The notes under the pieces were generated by a model. It was not told the DNA's origin. It saw only the letters and a program-made list of their open reading frames with translations, and did not search any database. Below, piece by piece: positions 25,176 through 34,740 of a stretch of DNA of 64,000 nt (position 1 is its first letter; each line of letters opens with the position of its first letter). Source of the stretch: Cytophagales bacterium (lineage in GTDB: Bacteria; Bacteroidota; Bacteroidia; Cytophagales; UBA9547); the NCBI GenBank assembly GCA_013297755.1, contig JAAFIH010000029.1:1-64000 (forward strand), in the 5' to 3' direction. The position numbers were made by a program, and so were the translations under genes.

Positions 25176-26564
25176 TTGATTATTAGAGGCAAAGAAAAAC
25201 ACATTTTCTCGATTTTTTTTGTTTTGCTATTTATTGTATTCAAAGACAATCCCTTTTTTTGGGATTCTACACAATTGGCTTCATTACAAGCACATTTTTA
25301 TTATGATGCTCATTTTAGTACATTTTTTCTAAGCGATACGATTGATAGTGGCCATCCTCCCACATTAGGAATTACTTTAGCTTTTTTATGGAATATTTTT
25401 GGCAGAACTCTCATCGTTGGTCATGCTTTTATGCTTTTGTTTTGTGTAGGCATAGTATATCAGTTATATACTTTATGTCAAATTTTATTTCAAAAATACC
25501 ATTTTTGGATCATGCTTTTTGTGCTATCAGAGGCCACATTTTTGGCTCAAAGCAGCCTAGTTTCTCCAGATATTTGTGTTTTATTCTTTTTTATTTTAAC
25601 TATAAATGGTATTTTATTACAAAATAAATGGTTTATTTTTTTAGGAAACATTGGTTTGTGTATCGTTAGTACAAGAGGGGCTATGCTTGGTGGCGCCTTA
25701 GCCATTTTTACTGGGTGGCATTGGTATTGGTCTAAAAATTTTAAATATAATATTATATATTTCTTTTTGGCTGGATTTATACTTGCTATTACATATCAAA
25801 TGGCTCATTATTATCAAAAAGGATGGATTTTGTATCACCCCAATTCGCCTTGGCAACAGTGTTTTGAAAAAACAAATGGCTTAGGTTACGCAAAAAACTT
25901 ACTTATTATGGCTTGGCGTTTTTGTGATAATGGCCGAATTTTAACTATGGTTGTTTTCTTTTTAGGAGTTTTATTTTATTTTAAAAAATTAAAAAAATCT
26001 CCCATATTTCAAATGCTCATATTTGTATTCTTATGCACAGCTCTACCATTACTGCAATACAAAAACTTACTTGGACATAGATACCTATTGCCCTGTTATT
26101 TTTTAATAAACTTACTTATTTGTGGTTTAATTTTAGAAGAAAAATATAGATATAAAATTCTGATATTTATTATTTTTATAATCGTTCAAATAAGTGGCAA
26201 TTTTTGGATTTATCCTGATAAAATCGCCAAAGGATGGGATGCTTCTTTGGCTTATTTTAGTTATTCAAAATTATTAAAAAATAGTTCTAATTTTATTACT
26301 AAACATGCAATTCCAAAAACTGATATATATACTTGTTTTCCATTACTTTCTAGCACATATCACACCCATTTAGATCAAGATAAAAGCACTTTTCAGGAAT
26401 TTACTTCTATCAAAAATTCAAAATATGTGTTGTATTCCAATATTATCAACGATTTCTCAGATCCTCAAATAGATAGTTTAAACTCTGAAGGTTTTAAGAC
26501 TATATTTGCTGATAGTAATTATTTTATTACATTTAAAATATTAGTAAACCGTAATATTAAGTAA
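25176..26564 (+). CDS. Polytopic membrane glycosyltransferase, GT39/ArnT-like
   Basis: A 462-residue membrane protein with about ten hydrophobic segments, and a first lumenal loop with WDSTQLASLQAHFYYD and SGHPP motifs. Early acidic residues (Asp near 20 and Asp39-like positions) followed by GHPPTLGI are typical of dolichyl-/polyprenyl-phosphate-mannose:protein mannosyltransferase-like (GT-C fold) enzymes. Such proteins move a sugar from a lipid-phosphate donor to a periplasmic acceptor. The acceptor is unknown. No ATG precedes residue 80 or so, hence TTG at 25176. It stands alone and converges on purB. Confidence 0.65.
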   Translation: MIIRGKEKHIFSIFFVLLFIVFKDNPFFWDSTQLASLQAHFYYDAHFSTFFLSDTIDSGHPPTLGITLAFLWNIFGRTLIVGHAFMLLFCVGIVYQLYTLCQILFQKYHFWIMLFVLSEATFLAQSSLVSPDICVLFFFILTINGILLQNKWFIFLGNIGLCIVSTRGAMLGGALAIFTGWHWYWSKNFKYNIIYFFLAGFILAITYQMAHYYQKGWILYHPNSPWQQCFEKTNGLGYAKNLLIMAWRFCDNGRILTMVVFFLGVLFYFKKLKKSPIFQMLIFVFLCTALPLLQYKNLLGHRYLLPCYFLINLLICGLILEEKYRYKILIFIIFIIVQISGNFWIYPDKIAKGWDASLAYFSYSKLLKNSSNFITKHAIPKTDIYTCFPLLSSTYHTHLDQDKSTFQEFTSIKNSKYVLYSNIINDFSDPQIDSLNSEGFKTIFADSNYFITFKILVNRNIK

Positions 26565-26627
26565 GAAAAGTATTTATAATCCTAAAATATATGCTTACAT
26601 TTTTTTTTATTACAATTTAGAAAAATA

Positions 26628-27977
26628 TCAATTTACGATACCTATGTAATTAAATGGAGTAATAGCTCTCAATTCTTTTTTTATGGTAAAACTTACTTGT
26701 AAATTATCTATAAAAGTAGAAATAGTATGTTGTGTTATTTTCTCACCAGTTCTAGTGAGGTCTTTTAATGTTTCATAAGGGTTTTCATAACCTTCTCTTC
26801 TCAAAATTGTTTGTATAGCTTCAGAAACTACTGCCCAGTTTTGCTCTAAATCGTGGTTTATGGCTTCTGGGTTGAGTTGCAGTTTGCTCATTCCTTTTAA
26901 AATAGATTCTAATGCAATAAACAAATGGGCAAATGGTACGCCAATATTTCTTAATACAGTACTATCAGTAAGGTCTCTTTGTAACCTTGAAATGGGTAAT
27001 TTTGTAGAAAAATGTTCAAATAGTGCAATAGCAATACCAAGGTTACCTTCAGAATTTTCAAAATCAATGGGATTGACTTTGTGAGGCATGGCCGATGAGC
27101 CAGTTTCGTTTTTATTTACTTTTTGTTTAAAATATTCCATAGCCACATATTGCCAAATATCTCTATCAAAATCGATTAAAATAGTACAAATTCGCTTAAA
27201 AACATCGCATAAAGCCCCTAAATTATCATAATGTTCGATTTGAGTAGTATATTGATTTCTTACTAATTGTAATTTTTCGTTTACAAATCTATTGGCAAAA
27301 GTAATCCAATCTATTTCTGGGAAAGCCACATGATGAGCATTGAAATTGCCTGTGGCTCCGCCAAATTTGGCCGAAAATGGAATTTTTCTGATGTAGCTCA
27401 TCTGATTGTGAAGTCGCTCTACAAAAACCATCAATTCTTTGCCCAAACGAGTAGGCGATGCTGGTTGCCCATGGGTGTGGGCCAACATTGGCACCGCCAT
27501 CCATTCTTTGGCATGGCCTTTGAGTATGGCCAATACATCTGTAAGTTTTGGCAAAATTTCGTTTTCAATACTATCTCTTAAAAGCAATGGAATGGCAGTA
27601 TTATTGATGTCTTGCGAAGTAAGACCAAAATGTACAAATTCTATGTATTTGTGTAGTCCTAGCTGTTCTAGTTTATGTTTTACAAAATATTCAACTGCTT
27701 TTACATCATGGTTTGTTATTTTTTCTTTTTGTTTAATGTATAGTGCATCTTCTTCAGAAAATGAAGTTACAATTTCGATAATTTGTGGATACAATTTTTT
27801 ATCGAAATTTTGGAGTGGCGTTATACCAGATTCGCACAAGGCTATAAAATATTCTACTTCTACAATCACTCTATACTTGATGAGAGCATATTCAGAGTAA
27901 TATGTTGATAAAGTTCTCGTTTGCTTAGAATAGCGTCCATCTATTGGTGATATTGCAGAGAGTGCAGAAATTTCCAT
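26628..27977 (-). CDS. purB: Adenylosuccinate lyase
   Basis: A 449-residue enzyme of the fumarase/aspartase superfamily that releases fumarate from adenylosuccinate and SAICAR in purine synthesis. It shows AISPIDGRYSKQ near the N-terminus, the catalytic AHTHGQPASPTRLGKE region (about 165-180) and the superfamily signature GSSAMPHKVNP with the flexible-loop serine (about 292-302). Length and motifs match the E. coli-type PurB subgroup. It starts at ATG 27975-27977. CAAAATTA at 28001-28008 is a candidate reverse -7 element. It is monocistronic. A second purine gene, purN, is far away at 59.5 kb, so purine genes are dispersed here. Confidence 0.95.
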   Translation of the reverse strand: MEISALSAISPIDGRYSKQTRTLSTYYSEYALIKYRVIVEVEYFIALCESGITPLQNFDKKLYPQIIEIVTSFSEEDALYIKQKEKITNHDVKAVEYFVKHKLEQLGLHKYIEFVHFGLTSQDINNTAIPLLLRDSIENEILPKLTDVLAILKGHAKEWMAVPMLAHTHGQPASPTRLGKELMVFVERLHNQMSYIRKIPFSAKFGGATGNFNAHHVAFPEIDWITFANRFVNEKLQLVRNQYTTQIEHYDNLGALCDVFKRICTILIDFDRDIWQYVAMEYFKQKVNKNETGSSAMPHKVNPIDFENSEGNLGIAIALFEHFSTKLPISRLQRDLTDSTVLRNIGVPFAHLFIALESILKGMSKLQLNPEAINHDLEQNWAVVSEAIQTILRREGYENPYETLKDLTRTGEKITQHTISTFIDNLQVSFTIKKELRAITPFNYIGIVN

Positions 27978-28215
27978 CGTTAATTTTTTAGAAAAGATTG
28001 CAAAATTACATATTATAAATATTCTATTAAAATTAAAAATAAATTTTCTAACATTTTTTTAAATGTATTGTCATTTTACAAATTTGATTTAATTGCAAAA
28101 ATTATAGATTGAAGTATGCGAGAAAAAGATTTTATTTTCATTATTTTTATTTTTTTTTATAAAAAAATTTGTATATTAAATAATCTTATATACTTTAGCA
28201 GATATTTTTAATATT

Positions 28216-28264
28216 AAGTTATTTAATAAGTTATCTAAGTTATTTAAGTTATCTAAGTTATCAA
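28216..28264. repeat. Tandem AAGTTAT(C/T)T repeats before gldJ
   Basis: Five AAGTTAT units, each followed by TT, CT or CA, run head to tail with a 9-bp period and one 3-base insertion. They end 10 bp before the gldJ ATG at 28275. They sit in the expected leader of the mRNA and may change in copy number by slippage. Confidence 0.7.
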
Positions 28265-28274
28265 AATTCTCATT

Positions 28275-29492
28275 ATGCTTAAAAGAGAGGTACTAGCAAA
28301 GTACATACCAACATTATTTATTGCAGGTGTTATGCTTGCAGCCTGCTCTAAAGGTGGCAATCCTACAAGTTCTGAACCAGGAGCTGTAAGTAAAACTACA
28401 GGTATGGCTTATAACGATGAAGATAGTAGCTTTAAAGTTGAACCTTATGCAGGCCAACCAGAGGGACCCAATTTAGTTTTTATTGAAGGTGGACGTACAA
28501 TTCTTGGCTCTTTTGAAGAAGATGTAATGAATACTCGCGATAATGTAGAACGTACAGTTACGATTACATCCTTTTTTATGGATGAAACAGAAATTGCAAA
28601 TATACATTGGTTAGAATATTTATATTATATAGCTAAAGATTCTGGTGGTTATACATCGCCAGCATATATCAAAAATTTGCCTGATACTACTGTTTGGCGT
28701 CAAGCACTTTCTTATAACGATCCTTATGTAGACCACTACTTCCGTTATCCAGGATTTAGATATTATCCAGTAGTGGGTGTGTCTTGGAATCAAGCCTTTA
28801 GCTATACTAAATGGAGAACTAGCGTTGTTAATATGCAATTAGCAAAATCTGCACAGAGAGAAGACTTAGTAGAAATCTCTAAAGCTGGTGGACGTATTCC
28901 TTTAGAATCTGGTTTAGTTTTGCCTGATTATAGATTGCCTTCTGAAGCTGAATGGGAATATGCAGCAAAAGCTCTTGTAGGTACTCAGTGGTTGGACGAA
29001 AACCAAACCCACGCTCGTTTGTACCCTTGGGATGGTCATGCACTTAGAAATCCGTTTGGCAATCAAATGGGTACATTCCTTGCTAACTTTAAAAGAGGTC
29101 GTGGAGATTATGCTGGTATAGCTGGTAAGCTAAATGATGGAGCCATGATTACTGAATATATATATGCTTATCCACCAAACGATTATGGATTATATAATAT
29201 GGCAGGTAATGTAAATGAATGGTGTGCAGATTTGTATCGTTCTAGTTCGTTTCAAGACTTTGATGACTTAAATTCATTCAGAAGAGATGGCGTGTTTGAT
29301 AAAAAAGATAATTATGACAAGAAAAACTGGTTGTCTTTGATTGATGATTCTGTAAGAGTATATAAAGGTGGTTCTTGGAAAGATGTGGCTTATTGGTTGG
29401 CTCCTGGTACTCGTAGATTCCTCGACCAAGATTCTAGTACATCTGCTATTGGCTTTAGATGTGCCATGATTCGTGCAGGTACTAATAATTAA
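28275..29492 (+). CDS. gldJ: Gliding motility lipoprotein GldJ-like (FGE-sulfatase fold)
   Basis: A 405-residue lipoprotein. The lipobox LAAC gives lipidated Cys24 after a hydrophobic signal. A formylglycine-generating-enzyme-like domain fills most of the chain: PNLVFIEGGRTILGS near 65-80, MDETEIANIHWLEYL, YPVVGVSWNQAFSYTKWR, LPSEAEWEYAA, GNVNEWCADLYR and IGFRCAMI. In Bacteroidota this combination is typical of GldJ and GldK, outer-membrane lipoproteins of the gliding/type IX secretion machine. The SKTTGMAYND stretch and overall length point to GldJ, by recollection of the family. The fold is probably structural, not enzymatic. It starts at ATG 28275, is monocistronic and ends at the terminator at 29517. 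Alternative: GldK. Confidence 0.8.
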   Translation: MLKREVLAKYIPTLFIAGVMLAACSKGGNPTSSEPGAVSKTTGMAYNDEDSSFKVEPYAGQPEGPNLVFIEGGRTILGSFEEDVMNTRDNVERTVTITSFFMDETEIANIHWLEYLYYIAKDSGGYTSPAYIKNLPDTTVWRQALSYNDPYVDHYFRYPGFRYYPVVGVSWNQAFSYTKWRTSVVNMQLAKSAQREDLVEISKAGGRIPLESGLVLPDYRLPSEAEWEYAAKALVGTQWLDENQTHARLYPWDGHALRNPFGNQMGTFLANFKRGRGDYAGIAGKLNDGAMITEYIYAYPPNDYGLYNMAGNVNEWCADLYRSSSFQDFDDLNSFRRDGVFDKKDNYDKKNWLSLIDDSVRVYKGGSWKDVAYWLAPGTRRFLDQDSSTSAIGFRCAMIRAGTNN

Positions 29493-29516
29493 TATCACTT
29501 TTGTTTTTTTTGTCTT

Positions 29517-29541
29517 AAAGGGAGCTATTGCTCCCTTTTTT
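29517..29541 (+). terminator. Rho-independent terminator of gldJ
   Basis: A 9-bp GC-containing stem (AAAGGGAGC 29517-29525 with GCTCCCTTT 29530-29538), a TATT loop and a T-run to 29541, placed 25 bp after the gldJ stop and before radA. Confidence 0.9.
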
Positions 29542-29580
29542 GTTTCATTTTTGTTTTCTTTTCATTATTTATTTTAAAAA

Positions 29581-30972
29581 ATGGCCAAAGTAAAAGCCTC
29601 TTTTTTTTGTCAATCTTGTGGATATCAATCAGCAAAATGGCTTGGCAAATGCCCTACATGTGGTGCTTGGAATACTTTTGTAGAAGAGTTAATACAAAAA
29701 GATGAACCACAACAAGGCTCTTGGAAAACATCTACCTCAAAACAAATATCGGCTAAGCCAATCGAAATCAAAGAAATTCAAGCGGATACTCAAGAGCGAT
29801 ACAAAACTATTGACAACGAACTCAATAGAGTACTTGGAGGAGGTATAGTGGCTGGCTCACTAATACTGATTGGCGGAGAGCCTGGCATAGGCAAATCTAC
29901 CCTAATGCTGCAAATATCGTTGAGCTTTAAGGACAAAAAAGTGCTTTATATCTCAGGAGAAGAAAGCGATTCGCAAATAAAAATGCGTGCCGAAAGGGTC
30001 AATTTAAGTGAACAAATATCTATGATTGATTCTAATTGTTATATTCTTACTGAAACTAATACTCAAAATATTTTCAAACAAATTGAAATTCTTGAACCAC
30101 AAATTGTAGTTGTAGATTCTATTCAAACGATGACTTCTACCTACATAGAATCTTCGGCAGGTAGTATTTCGCAAGTCCGTGAGTGTACGGCTGAGTTTAT
30201 GAAATATGCTAAAGAAACTGGAGTACCTGTATTTTTGATTGGCCACATTACCAAAGAAGGCACTTTGGCTGGCCCAAAAGTATTAGAACACATGGTAGAT
30301 ACTGTGTTGCAATTTGAAGGCGATAGGCACATGACCTATCGTATTTTGAGAACTACAAAAAATAGATTTGGCTCTACTTCAGAACTTGGAATTTACGAAA
30401 TGCACGCTCAAGGCTTGAGAGAGGTTAGTAATCCATCAGAAATTCTTATTTCTCAAAAAGATTCAGATATTAGTGGTGTAACTATTGCTGCTATGATTGA
30501 GGGAAATAGACCTTTGTTGATAGAAATTCAATCCTTGGTATCTGTGGCTACGTATGGTACTCCACAAAGAAGTAGCACTGGTTTTGATTCCAAACGCCTA
30601 AATATGTTGTTGGCAGTACTCGAAAAAAGAGGTGGCTTTAGACTTGGCCAACAAGATGTTTTTTTGAATATTACTGGTGGTATTCGTGTAGATGATCCAG
30701 CCATAGATTTGGCGGTTTGTGTGTCTATTATCTCTTCTTATAACGACATGAGTATTCCTCAATATTGCTGTTTTGCGGCCGAAGTAGGGCTTGGCGGAGA
30801 AATAAGAGCCGTAAATAGAACCGAACAGCGAATATCTGAAGCCGAAAAACTTGGTTTTAAGCAAATTTTTGTCTCCAAATTTGCCATGAAAGGCATAGAA
30901 TCAAAAAAATACGCCATCAAAATATCTTCTGTGGCCAAACTTGATGATGTTTTTTCAGAATTATTTGGTTGA
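29581..30972 (+). CDS. radA: DNA repair protein RadA
   Basis: A 463-residue RecA-like ATPase that drives branch migration during recombination. An N-terminal zinc finger has Cys10, Cys13, Cys24 and Cys27. The Walker A motif GGEPGIGKST is at 98-107, the Walker B-like IVVVDSIQTM near 175-184, the RadA-specific KNRFG motif at 260-264, and a C-terminal Lon-protease-like domain contains DPAIDLAV. All diagnostic parts are present at the normal length. It starts at ATG 29581, 40 bp after the gldJ terminator. No partner gene is adjacent. Confidence 0.96.
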   Translation: MAKVKASFFCQSCGYQSAKWLGKCPTCGAWNTFVEELIQKDEPQQGSWKTSTSKQISAKPIEIKEIQADTQERYKTIDNELNRVLGGGIVAGSLILIGGEPGIGKSTLMLQISLSFKDKKVLYISGEESDSQIKMRAERVNLSEQISMIDSNCYILTETNTQNIFKQIEILEPQIVVVDSIQTMTSTYIESSAGSISQVRECTAEFMKYAKETGVPVFLIGHITKEGTLAGPKVLEHMVDTVLQFEGDRHMTYRILRTTKNRFGSTSELGIYEMHAQGLREVSNPSEILISQKDSDISGVTIAAMIEGNRPLLIEIQSLVSVATYGTPQRSSTGFDSKRLNMLLAVLEKRGGFRLGQQDVFLNITGGIRVDDPAIDLAVCVSIISSYNDMSIPQYCCFAAEVGLGGEIRAVNRTEQRISEAEKLGFKQIFVSKFAMKGIESKKYAIKISSVAKLDDVFSELFG

Positions 30973-31245
30973 TTTTTGATAACACATTCCTAAAACTTTT
31001 ATGCTTTCGATTACCTTTCTATATGGGCAAAATAAAAAGTTCTAAATTAATTTTTGCCAAAGCTAGGTAAAAGCAAAAGTAGTTTACTAAAATATCTATC
31101 TTTGATTTGTTTTGCCCTTCAATCTACATTTTGTATAGTTGAAAATGTAGACTATTCTTTGACTAACATAAATAAGCAAGGATTTTTGTTTTATAATTTC
31201 AAAAATATTACTTATTTAAACGCCATATCTTTGCTAGTATAAATT

Positions 31246-32169
31246 TTACTTAGTTGTTTTATTTTTAATGTTTCTTACTGTATCTATGCTTGCATTAATT
31301 TCAAAACCTATCAATAAAACAAGTGAAGTGATATAAAACCACAGCATCATGCCTATAAGAGTGCCAATAGAACCATAAAGTTTATTATAAGACGAAAAAT
31401 TATTGATATAGATAGTAAACGAAACAGAAGCAACTACATTCAACAAAGTAGCTATAACAGCACCATACGAAAAAAAACTCCAACGTATGCGCACAGCAGG
31501 TGCCAAAAAATAAATCATAGAAGTAGCAAAGAAAAACATAGTTACCAAAATAATATATCTAAAAGCATTGATAAGATAAATAATGTATGATTTGATATAT
31601 TCTAAATTTTGTAAATAATTGATCAAAAATTCGCCAATATTTAGCACTATAATGGCCACCAAAAGTGAAACAACCAACAAAAGTGTGAGGCCAAGAGCCA
31701 CCAAACGTGTTTTGATAAAACCACGTTTTTCGACAGTATTTTTGTAGCATTGATTAAAGGCATTCATCATTGAAAGTGTGCCATTCATGGCTGCAAAAAT
31801 CGACAACAAAAACCCAAATGATAGCAGACCGCCACGTGGTTTCGACAAAATATCGAGAATAGTACCCGACATCATTTCATACATATTGGTAGGCATTGAT
31901 TGACTCATAAAGCTCAATATCTCGGTGGTATAATCGCCAATGGGTAGATATGGAATTAAAGTAAACAAAAAAATAATTGCAGGAAAAATGGCCAGTATAA
32001 AATTAAAAGCCATCGATTGGGCTTTGGATTGGATATCGTCATGAATAATTTCTTTGACAAAATCTTTTAATACCAATCGTAAACTTAAATTATATTTGGT
32101 AATAGTTGTTTTGTGCAAAAATAACACTGCCTTGTTGTAGGGCTTAAACTTATTTAAAATAGGGTGCAT
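31246..32169 (-). CDS. YihY/BrkB-family inner-membrane protein
   Basis: A 307-residue integral membrane protein of the YihY/virulence-factor-BrkB family (once misnamed ribonuclease BN). Six hydrophobic segments are seen, with the family motifs QSMAFNFILAIFPAIIFLFTLIPYLP near residues 49-74 and the Gly-rich LYGSIGTLIGMMLWFYI near 265-281. Its transport or structural role is not established in the family. The start ATG is at 32167-32169; CAAAAATA at 32184-32191 fits a reverse -7 element. It is monocistronic, and convergent with radA across a 273-bp gap that holds nothing recognisable. Confidence 0.88.
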   Translation of the reverse strand: MHPILNKFKPYNKAVLFLHKTTITKYNLSLRLVLKDFVKEIIHDDIQSKAQSMAFNFILAIFPAIIFLFTLIPYLPIGDYTTEILSFMSQSMPTNMYEMMSGTILDILSKPRGGLLSFGFLLSIFAAMNGTLSMMNAFNQCYKNTVEKRGFIKTRLVALGLTLLLVVSLLVAIIVLNIGEFLINYLQNLEYIKSYIIYLINAFRYIILVTMFFFATSMIYFLAPAVRIRWSFFSYGAVIATLLNVVASVSFTIYINNFSSYNKLYGSIGTLIGMMLWFYITSLVLLIGFEINASIDTVRNIKNKTTK

Positions 32170-32644
32170 AGTAAGTGTTTTAGCAAAAATATAAAATTAG
32201 AGTTATTTTGAATAAAAATTAAACAAAAAAATAATTTCAATATAGAAAAAATATATCAGATTTTGTAGATTTTGATAATTTTTTAAACAAAATCAATCAA
32301 TTTTTTTTGTATCTTTTAAAATTTCATAAAGACACATCTAAGCACAAAAGTGCTACCTAATACAAGAAATGTGTAGTAATATTCGATTACTAATTTCTAA
32401 ATTAGGTGCATTGGTGCAAAACGAAAGTTTTGAGCCTGGCAGTAGGGTTGTAAAATTGGTTAGGGTGGGGGTTTAGGCTAGAATTTTTATTTTAACTGAG
32501 ATTTTCAGAAAATTTATTTTTCTATGCCATAAATTAGCACTAATTGAATTAAAATTAAGAAAATGTTAATAAATACATCAAAAACTCTTTTATTTGTAAA
32601 TTGAATTTTTTTAAATAAATAAAATTTATTTTATACCATCATAT
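32170..32644. other. Non-coding region with a structured element
   Basis: No gene was found. The middle (32341-32480) folds into consecutive hairpins and is listed separately as an RNA candidate. It is visibly more GC-rich than its AT-rich flanks. The right flank (32490-32644) leads to ctpA without a recognisable TAnnTTTG. Confidence 0.5.
32341..32480 (+). ncRNA. Candidate structured RNA, five consecutive hairpins
   Basis: Reading 5' to 3': AGCAC/GTGCT with an AAAA loop (32341-32354). Next comes a long three-part stem with ACCTAAT 32355-32361 against 32401-32407, AGAAAT 32365-32370 against 32393-32398, and TAGTAAT 32374-32380 against 32386-32392 around ATTCG. Then a short GCA/TGC stem (32408-32417), AAAAC/GTTTT closed by a GAAA tetraloop (32418-32431), and AGCCT 32433-32437 against AGGCT 32475-32479 around a G-rich segment. 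It matches no rRNA, tRNA, tmRNA, SRP RNA, 6S or RNase P signature I know. It could be a small RNA, a ctpA leader element, or the remnant of a mobile element. The strand is assigned only because of the GNRA loop and ctpA direction. Confidence 0.4.
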
Positions 32645-34279
32645 ATGTCAGAAAACAAAAATTCGAGTTGGGCCATACGCCTTCCAATTATAGTAGCAGC
32701 TACCTTAGCTTGTGGTGTTTTTATAGGAGCAAAAATGTTTGGCAACGAAACCAAAGCCAACGACCCCATGAGTGCAGCCAGCAAATTTAGAGATATTATC
32801 CACATCATCAGTAGCGACTATGTAGATACTGTAAATACGGACGAACTCACTGACGAGGCCATTTCTAAAATGCTCGAAAAACTCGATCCTCACTCTGTAT
32901 ATATTCCACCAAAGGATATAGATATGGCAAAATCTCAACTTAAAAGCGATTTTGAAGGCATAGGTATAGAATTTCAGATTCTAAAAGATACCCTCATGGT
33001 GTCGGGTGTAATACCAACTGGGCCATCAGAACAAGTTGGATTAATGGCTGGCGACAAAATATTGAAAGTAGATGATAAAAATATTGCTAATGTAAAACTA
33101 ACGAATGAAGATGTTTTTAAATATCTGAGAGGTAAGAAAGGTACTAAAGTTAAAATTGGAATTAAAAGAAGAAATGAATCAAAATTACTAGATTTTACGA
33201 TTACAAGAGACAAAATTCCTACTTTTTCGGTAGAAGCAGCTATCATGGTAGACGACAAAACTGGGTATATCAAAGTAAATAGATTTGCAGAAAAAACGTA
33301 TGATGAGTTCAAAAAAGGATTGACAGAATTGAAAACAAAAGGCGTAAAACGAATGATTTTGGATTTGAGAGGTAATCCTGGAGGTTATATGGATCATGCC
33401 ATTCGTATGTCAGACGAATTTTTAAGTGGCGACAAAATGGTGGTTTTTACCAAAGGCAAACAAGCCAGGTACAACCAAGAACATCGTTGTATGTTTCCTG
33501 GCGATTTTGAAAAAGGCCCAGTGATAGTGTTGGTAGACGAGGGCAGTGCATCAGCATCAGAGATTGTATCTGGAGCGTTGCAAGACAACGATAGAGCTTT
33601 GATTGTAGGTAGACGCTCGTTTGGCAAAGGCCTAGTGCAAATGCCCATAGCCCTGGGCGACAATTCTGAAATTAGACTTACCATATCAAGATACTACACC
33701 CCTAGCGGCCGCAGTATCCAAAAACCATACACCAAAGGCGATGGCGATGCCTACGAAATGGATTTGGCCAATAGATACAAAAAAGGCGAGTTCTTCTCTT
33801 CAGATAGCATCAAATTTGACAAAAAATTACAATATTTTACCCTCAAAAATCGTAAAGTTTATGGTGGGGGAGGTATCATGCCTGATATATTTGTGCCACG
33901 AGATACAAGTATGTTTTCGTCTTATCTAGGCGAATTGTTCAATCGTGGGTGCATACGAGATTATACATTTGAATACATCGTAACCAATAAAAAAACACTC
34001 GAAAATATGCCATTTGCAAGTTTTAAATCTGATTTTAAAATTACTGATGATATGCTCAAAGATCTGGTAAAATTGGGAGAAAAAGAGAAAATCAAATTTG
34101 TAGAAAAAGATTTTAATAAATCTAAAGAATATCTTAGAAATGTACTAAAATCGATGATAGCTCGTGGTATTTGGCAGATGCAAGGCTACTACCAAATAGC
34201 ACTCGAAAAAGACGAAGTCTTTTTGCAAGCCATGAAACTATTTGGAAAAGCCGAAAATATAGAAAAAGGTAAGTTTTAG
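32645..34279 (+). CDS. ctpA: C-terminal processing peptidase, S41 family
   Basis: A 544-residue periplasmic serine protease anchored by one N-terminal membrane segment (about 13-33). A PDZ domain lies at about 100-185 (DFEGIGIEF, GPSEQVGLMAGDKIL). The S41 core contains LDLRGNPGGYMDHA at 239-251, the catalytic serine in GSASASE (about 300-306) and Lys328 in RSFGKG, which form the Ser/Lys dyad. The extra C-terminal helical region (about 430-544) is common in Bacteroidota homologues. Likely substrates are envelope proteins with exposed C-termini. The start ATG is at 32645. The GreA/B-like gene begins 5 bp after the stop. Confidence 0.93.
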   Translation: MSENKNSSWAIRLPIIVAATLACGVFIGAKMFGNETKANDPMSAASKFRDIIHIISSDYVDTVNTDELTDEAISKMLEKLDPHSVYIPPKDIDMAKSQLKSDFEGIGIEFQILKDTLMVSGVIPTGPSEQVGLMAGDKILKVDDKNIANVKLTNEDVFKYLRGKKGTKVKIGIKRRNESKLLDFTITRDKIPTFSVEAAIMVDDKTGYIKVNRFAEKTYDEFKKGLTELKTKGVKRMILDLRGNPGGYMDHAIRMSDEFLSGDKMVVFTKGKQARYNQEHRCMFPGDFEKGPVIVLVDEGSASASEIVSGALQDNDRALIVGRRSFGKGLVQMPIALGDNSEIRLTISRYYTPSGRSIQKPYTKGDGDAYEMDLANRYKKGEFFSSDSIKFDKKLQYFTLKNRKVYGGGGIMPDIFVPRDTSMFSSYLGELFNRGCIRDYTFEYIVTNKKTLENMPFASFKSDFKITDDMLKDLVKLGEKEKIKFVEKDFNKSKEYLRNVLKSMIARGIWQMQGYYQIALEKDEVFLQAMKLFGKAENIEKGKF

Positions 34280-34284
34280 TTGTT

Positions 34285-34740
34285 TTGTATAATGTAGAAT
34301 TTAAGTCCAGACTTTTAAAATATTGTATTGATTATTTTGCAGAAAGAGTAAAACTGGCCGATGATTCCATAAAACTGGCACAACAATCGGCTAATGAAGA
34401 GCAAAAAAGCTCGGCTGGCGATAAATACGAAACAGCCAGAGCCATGAGCCAAAATGCAAGAGATATGCACGCCCAGTCTATGGACAATGCCATGCAAACT
34501 TGGCAGTTTTTACAGTCTTTGAATCCTAAAACGAATACCAAAGCAGTGCTAGGAAGTCTAGTTGTAACCAACAAGGCAACTTATTTTGTGGCAGCAAGTA
34601 TAGGAATAATACCATTTGAAGGAAATACAATAGCTATAATTTCGATGGCCACACCCATTGGAAAGTTGTTAGAAAATAAATCAAAAGGCGATAGTTTTGA
34701 TTTCCAAAATCAGAAAATTACTATTATAGAAATTTATTAA
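34285..34740 (+). CDS. GreA/GreB C-terminal-domain-like small protein
   Basis: A 151-residue soluble protein. Residues 10-75 are helical (DDSIKLAQQSANEEQKSSAGDKYETARAM), and the second half (LGSLVVTNKATYFVAASIG, ISMATPIGKLLENKSKGDSFDF) resembles the beta-barrel C-terminal domain of GreA/B elongation factors. The GreA coiled coil with its acidic tip is absent, so cleavage stimulation of RNA polymerase is doubtful. Relatives in Bacteroidota are often mislabelled 3-oxoacyl-ACP synthase. It starts at TTG 34285 (the first ATG is at residue 53), 5 bp after the ctpA stop, which points to translational coupling. Confidence 0.65.
   Translation: MYNVEFKSRLLKYCIDYFAERVKLADDSIKLAQQSANEEQKSSAGDKYETARAMSQNARDMHAQSMDNAMQTWQFLQSLNPKTNTKAVLGSLVVTNKATYFVAASIGIIPFEGNTIAIISMATPIGKLLENKSKGDSFDFQNQKITIIEIY

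Noticed and set aside
31054-31242. A 62-residue open frame starting at TTG between radA and the BrkB gene
   Set aside because: The composition follows AT-rich intergenic DNA, there is no promoter or conserved-looking motif, and it ends next to an opposing gene.
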